From: Paraphysomonas bandaiensis
Lineage: Eukaryota > Chrysophyceae
Reading direction: 5' to 3'
Length of the DNA stretch: 64,000 nucleotides
Assembly (NCBI GenBank): GCA_965644295.1
Contig: CBFFRP010000616.1
Coordinates: forward strand, 1 to 64,000
Numbering within the stretch: the stretch's first letter is position 1; every line of letters starts with the position of its first letter. A model generated the notes under the pieces. It saw only the letters and a program-made list of their open reading frames with translations, was not told where the DNA came from and ran no database searches. The position numbers and the translations under genes are program-made. Shown in pieces: positions 55,496 to 64,000 of this stretch.

Positions 55496-58400
55496 CTATG
55501 CTTCCATTGGTTCAGAAGAGTCTACCGGCTGCGACAGAGGTTCTGAAGAAGTTTTTGCTGTCGTCCCTGCTTTGGCTCTGTGATATTGTACAGAGGTCTG
55601 ATACCAAAGATTCGGGTGATTGGACACAGCACCACTGTCGCTCTGAAACCAAAATGAATGAGAATTGGTAAGATACTATATTCAAAGTGACTCACCGCCT
55701 TCAAGTCCATCTGTAGGTGACCGGGGTGGGTTACATCAAAGTGGTGTTGGCACGCAAGCTGGTAATTGCTGCTTCTGGTCAGTCGCATTATCTCATTGAC
55801 GTCTGCTGACCCGATCTTGAGGGAATTTAACAATGATGAAAGCTGACCTTCCGGCATATGCCTGCAAGTAGACAATATTACAAAAGTAGTGCCGTATTCG
55901 CAGGAATACATATATATAACTTCATTAAATACCTATACGGGCACCCGTGGTGGGCTCCCGCTTCGGGGGGAGTTCCCATGATGATCTTCATACACGAGTA
56001 GGGAGTGTAGTTCTTGCGCGCTCCTTCCTTGCCGTACATATGTCTGAATGAGTAGGCGTACTTCTTATTGAACTCGTCGTGCTGAACTATGCGAGAGAAA
56101 TGGCTCTCCCAGAAGGCAAGTGCATCCTCCATTTGCATACCCTGCAAAACAAATAGTGAACGTATATCACTACTCCCATCATAGACATGACCCACCGCCC
56201 CCTTGAGGAATAGCCCATATTGCAACCTGCCCCAATGCTTTAGCTTGTGGTCGAGCTTGAGAGAATTGTGCAAATGCTATGAATATTATTTTTCACAGTT
56301 TAGAGACATACAACTAATTTCAAATCGGTAGACCTTCATACAGAGGGGCATATTGTATTGGGCAGCTTCCTCTACCATAGCAGGTGTCAGTCGGTCGGCT
56401 GCGGCGTGACCTCCTTCAGAGAAATCTTGTCCGGCATATTGCTTGTTCATATTCTACAAATAGAAAAATAACTAAATAAGCATGCAATCTCACACTTGAT
56501 AACATTAGATTCTCTTTGCAATATTTACCTGGAGAAGGGGTTCTATGCGAGTGTCGCCACTGATTTGGTGGAAACGAATTCCTGCCTCTGACAAAGACTT
56601 CGACAAAATCGCTCGAAACTGCGGTGCGTACCCAATCATATCATCGTATAAAAATAATAACAAGAGTCGTTAACAATGCACATCATGTACAATGGTATAT
56701 GAAACTCTTATAAATGATACTAACTAGCATGAGGACTCACTTTTATCACTACCGTGGATACCAGTTGTTTGAGCGGAACATACGCTTTGCCCCCCTCTAC
56801 ATATACTTCGCGTTTGGAAACAAGGGAGAGTGCCTCCACAAAAGGCACACTGCAAGCACAAGAGCACAAGTGTCTTTAAAAACTTCAGGTACATATAACA
56901 GCTGCTACCTGTATATACTGGAAGTTTGGTAATTCCCCTCTTTGATACCCGCTAGTCCCACTAACTTATCTTTCCTTTCTTCTTTCTCATCCGCCGACAA
57001 AAGCTCATAAGAGATGCCTCTACTGGCCATGAACTCGCTTAACTCATTACCTTTGAGGTGATCCAGTCTGTACTTCAGCAGATCACATTCATGGGACAAG
57101 AACCAGCGTCTCAAATCCTCTGTACGGCAATAAGCTAAGCGGAGAATAAAGTGGCTAATCTGGTCCTTGCGTTGTTGACTAGTGTACCCGCTCTTGTTTA
57201 ATTCCACATTCATCCCTTTAAGAGGCATATACTTTTCTTCCAGCTACAATACAAAATAAGACATAATAAAAATATATAGAACAAAACGGTTAGTATACAT
57301 ATACATATATCATACCGTCGAAACACAAAAAGAGAGATGTCATACACACATATTACACTAATATTGGGGAGCCAAAACGAATCGTATACATACGGGTGAT
57401 AGATAGAGGACCCTATACGCATCATATATATACAGGTGATACAGAGAGAACCCTATACGCATCACATATATATAAGTAATAGAGAGAGAAGCCTGTATGC
57501 ATCATTAGCCTGTATGCATCATATAAATAGAGAGACAAAAGCCTGTATGCATTATTTGTATATATATATATATTTACAGAGAGAGAAGCCTATACGCATC
57601 ACATATATATAGGTGATAGAGAGAGGACCCTATACGCATCATATATATACATGTGATAGAGAGAGAAGCCTGAATGCATCATATATGTAGAGAGACAGGA
57701 GCCTGTAAGCATTATTTATATATATATACAGAGAGGACCCTATACGCATCATATATATACAGGTGATACAGAGAGAACCCTATACGCATCACATATATAT
57801 AGGTGATAGAGAGAGATGCCTGTATGCATCATATATATACATGTGATAGAGAGAGAAGCCTGAATGCATCAAATATGTAGAGAGACAGGAGCCTGTATGC
57901 ATTATTTATATATATATACAGAGAGGACCCTATACGCATCATATATATACAGGTGATACAGAGAGAACCCTATACGCATCACATATATATAGGTGATAGA
58001 GAGAGATGCCTATATGCATCATATATATACATGTGATAGAGAGAGAAGCCTGAATGCATCATATATGTAGAGAGACAAAAGCCTGTATGCATTATTTATA
58101 TATATATACAGAGAGGACCCTATACGCATCATATATATACAGGTGATACAGAGAGAACCCTATACACATCACATATATATAGGTGATAGAGAGAGATGCC
58201 TATATGCATCATATATATACATGTGATAGAGAGAGAAGCCTGAATGCATCATATATGTAGAGAGACAAAAGCCTGTATGCATTATTTATATATATACAGA
58301 GAGGACCCTATACGCATCATATATATACAGGTGATACAGAGAGAACCCTACACGCATCACATATATATAGGTGATAGAGAGAGGACCCTATACGCATCAT

Positions 58401-59850
58401 ATATATACATGTGATAGAGAGAGAAGCCTGAATGCATCATATATGTAGAGAGACAGGAGCCTGTAAGCATTATTTATATATATATACAGAGAGGACCCTA
58501 TACGCATCATATATATACAGGTGATACAGAGAGAACCCTATACGCATCACATATATATACAGGTAATGAGCCTGTATGCATTGTATATATACAGGAGGCA
58601 GAGAGAGAAGCCTATACACATCATATATATACAGACAGGAGCCTACGCATCATATATATACAGACAGGAGCCTACGCATCATATATATACAGACAGGAGC
58701 CTACATATCATATATATACAGGTGATAGAGACAGGAGCCTACGCATCATATATATACAGACAGGAGCCTACGCATCATATATATACAGACAGGAGCCTAC
58801 ACATCATATACATACAGGTGATGGAGAGAGGAGCCTATACGCATATATATGTACAGGTGATGGAGAGAGGAGCCTAGACGCATATATATGTACAGGTGAT
58901 GGAGAGAGGAGCCTATACGCATATATATATACAGGTGATGGAGAGAGGAGCCTATATGCATATATATGTACAGGTGATGGAGAGAGGAGCCTATACGCAT
59001 ATATATGTACAGGTGATGGAGAGAGGAGCCTATACGCATCATACACATACAGGTGATGGAGAGAGGAGCCTAGACGCATATATATGTACAGGTGATGGAG
59101 AGAGGAGCCTATACGCGTCATACACATACAGGTGATGGAGAGAGGAGCCTATACGCATATATATGTACAGGTGATGGAGAGAGGAGCCTATACGCATCAT
59201 ACACATACAGGTGATGGAGAGAGGAGCCTAGACGCATATATATGTACAGGTGATGGAGAGAGGAGCCTATATGCATATATATGTACAGGTGATGGAGAGA
59301 GGAGCCTATACGCGTCATACACATACAGGTGATGGAGAGAGGAGCCTATACGCATATATATGTACAGGTGATGGAGAGAGGAGCCTATACGCGTCATACA
59401 CATACAGGTGATGGAGAGAGGAGCCTATACGCATATATATGTACAGGTGATGGAGAGAGGAGCCTATACGCGTCATACACATACAGGTGATGGAGAGAGG
59501 AGCCTATACGCATATATATGTACAGGTGATGGAGAGAGGAGCCTATACGCGTCATACACATACAGGTGATGGAGAGAGGAGCCTATACGCATATATATGT
59601 ACAGGTGATGGAGAGAGGAGCCTATACGCGTCATACACATACAGGTGATGGAGGTTACCTGCTTCAGTTTGGCAGTGTATTCTTCTCCTTTTATGTTTCG
59701 CGTCTTAAGGGACTCTATGCCTCTGAGCAGCTGTAGTCTGTCCAGAGCAAAGGTCTCGAACTCATCTATGGTGATCTCCTCTTGCGGGGGCTCCTCATAC
59801 AGAGATATCAGACGATCAGCACTCAGCTTCGTCCTCTTAGCGCTCGGCAT
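55496..59850 (-). CDS. PRIM2: DNA primase large subunit (PRIM2/Pri2)
   Basis: Role: with PRIM1 and DNA polymerase alpha it makes RNA primers for nuclear DNA replication; its C-terminus carries a 4Fe-4S cluster. Seen: nine exons, 59850-59659, 57243-56909, 56849-56741, 56618-56529, 56453-56334, 56276-56196, 56141-55933, 55861-55696 and 55642-55496; 1449 nt = 482 aa plus stop (human 509). The N-terminal IDEFETFALDRLQLLRGIE and KDQISHFILRLAYCRTEDLR match the family closely. Cluster cysteines are C280 (NMPLCMK), C359 (YTPYSCMKI), C376 (HHGCPY) and C416 (YQLACQHHF). Their spacing of 79, 17 and 40 compares with 80, 17 and 40 in human. The basic HWGRLQYGLFLKG and YSFRHMYGKEG blocks are intact. Odd: intron 1 is 2415 nt and almost all satellite; all other introns are 45-122 nt. 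Confidence 0.96.
57390..59650. repeat. Satellite array inside PRIM2 intron 1
   Basis: Two zones. About 57390-58790 has variable units of GAGAGAGAAGCCT(G/A)(T/A)ATGCATCATATATATACAGGTGATA type in a longer repeating pattern. About 58800-59650 has homogeneous units of 39 and 40 nt (GTGATGGAGAGAGGAGCCTA then TACGCATATATATGTACAG or TACGCGTCATACACATACAG), alternating near the right end as a ~79-nt higher-order unit. Apparent ORFs on both strands are repeat artefacts. Confidence 0.95.
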
Positions 59851-61395
59851 CACTCTCTCTGTGGTTCGTAGTATCATCTCTCTAGTGGGTAGTGTACTAT
59901 GCTATAGCTGTAGATGTATGTATGGTGTGGTATGGCTTCTATCTGAGATATCTATCTCGTAGCTATATGTATATGTATATGTATATATGGATATCTACGT
60001 ACAGGTCTCTGTGGACTGGGCTGGGCCCCTATGGCTATGTATGTATACCTACATCTACAGTGCAGCACAACTCTGTGTTTACGCACCCACACTTTTAAAT
60101 TTTAAACCAGGTATGTGTCTACTTTCCTCTTTCAAAAAAACAAATCTGTAAACTGAAAAATCATTGAAGATACGGTTTAGTATTATCAGCGAATACTGTG
60201 TATTTTGTACTTTCATTTTTGTTGTAGTATTTTTGTGATGTGTTGGTGTGTTGGTGTGTTGGTGTGTTGCAGTATTCTATACATAACTGTAATCAGTGGT
60301 GTACTGCAGTACACTATCCTGCTGTAGTTAAGTACTGCTATACAGTATGATGTACTGCTGTATGTAGCTCTCCATATACATATACATATACATATACATG
60401 CAGGCGGATAGAGCGATGAGTGATGCCCCCCCATCATATCACAGTATGGAGTACACACCATACATCACAGGAACGACCTAACCGCATCTCTCTCTCTCTC
60501 TCCCCCTCCCTCCCTCTATCTCTCCCTCTTCTATCACTATCATAGGGAATAAATCTTCTGTAGTCTCGTCTCTGTTGTCTACACACACACACATACATAC
60601 ACACATACATACATAGACTAGACTAGACTAGACCAGCACAGTCACATATCTACATCACCTGACGGTGCGAGTCCTGGTAGTGTTAGTGTTCTATGCGAGT
60701 GGCGTCAGGGTGTCGAGGTGTCGGTCATCTATGGTCGTCTAGGTATAGATGGACCCCTCAATGCACACATATATACACATGTCGGCCCCTCTCCTCCCCT
60801 TCTCAGACATCAGACTCTCCCTCGACAATGGTATGATAGTAGACACTGTCTTGCATCCTGTCGTATATATATGTCTCTTATGTGTTGCATGGAGCTCATG
60901 GTGGTGTGTGGTGCAGTGATGTATAGATGAGGGGTGTAAAGATTAGTCGTATACAGTGCAATGATGATAATATAGTGGCGTGATGTATAGTGTAGTGATG
61001 TATATTGGAGTGATGTGTAGTGTATTGTCTTTCAAGATCGTGTTATGATTTTGATATTTAGATAGTGCCGTATCTCTATAGTGTCTGCTATACAAACTAT
61101 ACTAAATGTTTTGTCTATTATGTATGGATATGTGTTTTCAAGAGCCATCACTGTCTACTATTCTGTGCAAAATATAGTCAGTGGGGTCTCTACTTTTATG
61201 TGTCGAATATAGTGTATCTACTATTGCACGTGGTGTAAAATGTGTATCAAGTGTCTATAGTATGGAGCACCAATTGCTTTGTTCTAATAAAACGTGTTCA
61301 ACATTATGTGATGTATATTATCTGATATGTGGATTACATTGTATCGTCTCTCATTTGTTGTGTTCGCTATTGCTTAGGCGGGCCACTCTGGGGGT
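59851..61395. other. Intergenic region between PRIM2 and CBS-PP2C
   Basis: Divergent promoter region. It holds GTGTTG repeats (about 60239-60266), ATATAC runs (about 60372-60399), a CT tract (60487-60530), CACACATACATACA (about 60583-60615) and TAGAC repeats (about 60616-60632). An acceptor-like GCTTAG lies at about 61373-61378 just before the CBS-PP2C ATG, so a 5' UTR exon or an upstream coding exon is possible. None could be joined in phase with confidence. Confidence 0.5.
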
Positions 61396-63466
61396 ATGAA
61401 GCCTAAGCTAAGGGTCGGGTCCCTCCTTATGAACAAACCCTCCGCCGCTTTCACCATTAGCAAAACCGCTAATATTCTGCAGGCGATATCTCACCTTGTG
61501 GATAATAAGACGTCGGCGTCACTTGTGATGGATGATAACGACAATATTATAGGGATGTTCACAGCGCGCGATATCCTTCGATTCATAAAGAAGCACACAG
61601 AGCCTAAGCGTAGCGCGTTGTCGTCGGGAACGAATAAGTCAGAAGACTCTTTGAGCAGGCAAGTAGTCGAAGCAATGACTCCTGGAGACAAAATGGTGAG
61701 TGTCAGAGCATTTACTGTCATGTTTTACTGGGATGCTTTCAGGTATTTTGTAAGCCCACAGACACAGTGAAGCGATGCCGCGAAATTATGTTTCAGCTTA
61801 AGATTCGCCATGTCCCTGTTATATATGAGGGCGAAGTTCTAGGTAAGTAAATTCCCGCATTGCCGCTGTATGTCACTGCGACTTATATTGAAGGGATCGT
61901 CCACAGTAAAGACCTTGCAGACTCCGCCTTCACTTTTCATGACACCGGTGGAAAGAAAGGATTCATATCTAATGTTGTGGGGAGAAAAGGTCTACCGGCT
62001 GGCACAAGGGTGCAGCGTAATTCCTCAGCAGATACGCCAGCCGCTTCTCAGCTGGCAGTAGAGAGTGGCGCCTTTGCCCTCCCTCATCCCTTCAAGACTG
62101 ACGGTGCTGTGGCCGCCAATTACAGGTGCACACTCATATCTCTCTTTCCTCTTTCTGAGGGAGTTGGATGGTGGTTTCAGGCAGTACGGTGCGCATGAGG
62201 CGGCGACAGACATGAGTCTATGCGAGGATGCTTACTTCGTTATTGGTGTAGAAACGCCATGCAAGGGGACGCAGGTAGGCTAACTCCACGAGATGGTATA
62301 CTGCCTAACAGTATGTGCAGGTGTATGCCTGTGTGGCTGATGGCGTCGGTAGCTGGAGACAATATGGAATAGATCCGCGGCTGTACGCCAAAAGGTCTCC
62401 TCCTTTAGTGCTTCACTTTTTACTCTTATCGAATTGCAGACTCGTGGAGAACGCCCAGACGGTAATAGAATCTGAGAGCAAGGGGAGGTTGGAGGCAACC
62501 TCACTGTTCGGCCAAGACTTGGGTATAGAGTCTGAGGCATTGCACCCCTATGACATTATCATGGAAGCGTGGCACATAACCTCAGCTGAAAAGGTTCAAG
62601 GTAGCTCCACCATATGCGTGGCTACTGTCGACTACAACCTCAGTCAGCTGTTGTACTCTAATGTTGGCGATGGCGGATTGATGGTTCTCCGCCACATTGA
62701 CTCTGAGACAGCGGGGTATATGCGAGACAGACATATGCCCCGCGACATGCGCAAACACGATCTCCGAGTTGCATATCTTTCCCAGCAGCAGCTTCGATCA
62801 TTCAACCTACCCTTCCAGCTCGGCTACATGTAAGTCCCTGTCCTGTCATCTCTGTCGCACTCTTCATTAGTATCGCAGCGACAGCGAAACAGATTATGAA
62901 GGATCCTTTGAATCTCCTGTTGATGCTGACACAGGTTGGTGTATACTGCACTACTTCAGCTCAGCTTACAGTTGATTTTGCACAGCTTCCATTCCGGTGC
63001 TTCCAGGTGATATTATCATCCTTGCGACAGATGGGCTGTTCGATAATGTGGAGCTCAGTAAGTTTCTTTTACGAAGTTTACCTTTCCTTCTCTAACGAAC
63101 TATGCAGCTGATATTATCAGTATAGTGGGACAGTGGGAAAATAAGCACTTCCCACCGTCTGCAAAGTACCCCGTCAAGGGCGAGGTGCGTGGGCATTTAA
63201 AGTTGATAATTTCTTATGTGGGTTATGGCGTGTATGTGTAGGCTCTCAAGTATCCCCTGCAACACAGCGGTGCCTCCTCTGGAGACACAGTGTGTGCTGA
63301 ATTGGCTGAAACGTTGGTGCGCATTGCCCGACAGTATTCTCTGGACTCGAGCCGCGATTCTCCCTTCGCTGTCCTTGCCAAGGAGAACGATATAATGTGG
63401 GGAGGCGGTATGCCGGATGATACCTCTGTCGTGGTAATGAGAGTAGTCTCATCGACGTCACCATGA
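61396..63466 (+). CDS. CBS-domain pair fused to PTC7-type PP2C phosphatase
   Basis: Seen: ten exons, 61396-61695, 61743-61842, 61894-62125, 62181-62274, 62321-62394, 62440-62829, 62879-62934, 62986-63057, 63108-63184 and 63242-63466; introns 45-57 nt, sum 1620 nt = 539 aa plus stop. Residues about 1-155 form two CBS motifs (SLLMNKPSAAFTISKTANIL...MFTARDILRFI; VVEAMTPGDKMVFCKPTDTV...IRHVPVIYEGEVLGIVHSKDL). The linker of about 50 residues is Ser/Gly/Ala-rich. The phosphatase keeps the metal-binding set: CEDAYF (E226, D227), ADGVGSW (D249, G250), GDIIILATDGLFDN (D431) and GGMPDDTSVVVM (D524, D525). Known: PTC7/PPTC7 enzymes are mitochondrial PP2C-type Ser/Thr phosphatases; CBS pairs bind adenine nucleotides. 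Inference: a nucleotide-gated phosphatase. The first Met may not be the true start. Confidence 0.88.
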
Positions 63467-64000
63467 GTGTGGCCAGTCGACACTTACATCCTACCACCTT
63501 CTCAGCTCATCCCTTTCAGCGGTCACTTCTAGAGTCTAATCACGGGTGGAAATATGCGTGTAAAACCAGCCCCTACTAAATAGCATCGCGGTGAATTTAT
63601 TTTTGGGTGGTTCAGATACTTCGTATAGAGTAGAATTATTTGTCAGTAGTTTAGGTTTCTATCATGGAATGCATTTGAGTGACTTGCCTTCACACTATAT
63701 TGCTTTTAATTTAAGATGTTTTGAACCGATTTCCGGAAGCTGTGTATTTTTTTTATATTGTGCACGAGTTGCATATTATAGTAAGTTCTGTGATATACGA
63801 CGTCCCTTTAACTTTTTCGAGATCACTTTTCTTACTTGGTGATAAAATTTTACAGAATTTTATTGGAAACTATAAAATATATAATTGAAATTTGACATAA
63901 CTGCATAAATAACGCAGAAATTGACGGGAAGATATAAAAATGAGACGAGGTAATAATAAAGAGTTTGAGTTCAACAATGACAAGATTAATCAGAAGTGTT
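63467..64000. other. 3' flank of CBS-PP2C gene
   Basis: AT-rich; no gene supported. It presumably includes the 3' UTR. Confidence 0.45.

Noticed and set aside
57390-59650. Regular repeats reminiscent of a CRISPR array
   Set aside because: The repeats are contiguous, with no unique spacers, lie in a eukaryotic intron and have no cas genes nearby.
58521-59877. Overlapping ORFs on both strands between 58521 and 59877
   Set aside because: Products of the 39/40-nt satellite in PRIM2 intron 1. Only the part coding the primase N-terminus (59850-59659) is genuine.
60692-60741. Possible mitochondrial-presequence exon (MRVASGCRGVGHLWSS) for the CBS-PP2C gene
   Set aside because: Arg-rich and attractive, with a donor-like site after it, but it does not join the exon at 61379 in phase (a stop results), so it is not claimed.
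62280-62540. 86-codon minus-strand ORF
   Set aside because: Antisense to PP2C exons 5 and 6, whose sense frame carries catalytic motifs.

Overview
The window is nuclear DNA of a unicellular eukaryote. The evidence is multi-exon genes with GT-AG introns mostly 46-98 nt long, a complete TOR kinase, a eukaryotic primase large subunit (PRIM2), a spliceosomal U2A' gene, Ty1/copia retrotransposons primed by an initiator-tRNA-Met-like site, hAT DNA-transposon debris and very long micro- and minisatellites. I cannot name the species. The Ser-Pro-Thr rich repeats of the membrane protein at 37-40.5 kb are common in stramenopiles but also occur in other protists, so lineage is left open. No prokaryotic, organellar or CRISPR sequence was seen.

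Layout. 1-2072 (-): 5' part of a dynamin-superfamily GTPase that runs off the left edge. 2755-3977 (+): a frameshifted P-loop ATPase. 4806-9984 (+): copia element 1, complete, identical LTRs, flanked by an old LTR relic (10028-10500) and an orphan exon-like ORF. 11428-20972 (+): TOR, 9 exons, 3030 aa. 21.4-23.3 kb: decayed copia gag, LTR and pol relics. 28327-23367 (-): a 17-exon, 1351-aa alpha-solenoid protein with a ~750-bp pure CATA microsatellite just upstream of its ATG. 29.7-30.3 kb: an inverted repeat. 30854-36385 (+): copia element 2, complete, nested inside an older copia gag remnant. 40546-37048 (-): secreted/type I membrane glycoprotein. 41069-48702 (+): a 1728-bp tandem duplication carrying U2A'; unit 1 is interrupted by copia element 3 (42473-46640, -), unit 2 keeps the empty site. 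49.0-50.6 kb: hAT transposase relic and a hAT MITE with an 8-bp target duplication. 51.4-52.8 kb: two small genes. 59850-55496 (-): PRIM2, 9 exons, with a 2415-bp satellite-filled first intron. 61396-63466 (+): a 10-exon gene fusing a CBS-domain pair to a PTC7-type PP2C phosphatase.

The cellular genes are not an operon or an obvious pathway: growth control (TOR), DNA replication (PRIM2), splicing (U2A'), membrane dynamics and a phosphatase are mixed, as is usual for a eukaryotic chromosome. Exon models for TOR, PRIM2, the solenoid, U2A' and the CBS-PP2C gene were assembled by hand; in each the summed exon lengths are an exact multiple of three and every junction is GT-AG, which is an internal check but not transcript evidence.

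The most unusual signals are the CBS-PP2C fusion, the gag-pol ATG created exactly at the LTR/primer-binding-site junction in three diverged copia elements, the tandem duplication that preserves a pre-insertion allele beside the inserted one, and introns whose length outliers are filled with satellite DNA.
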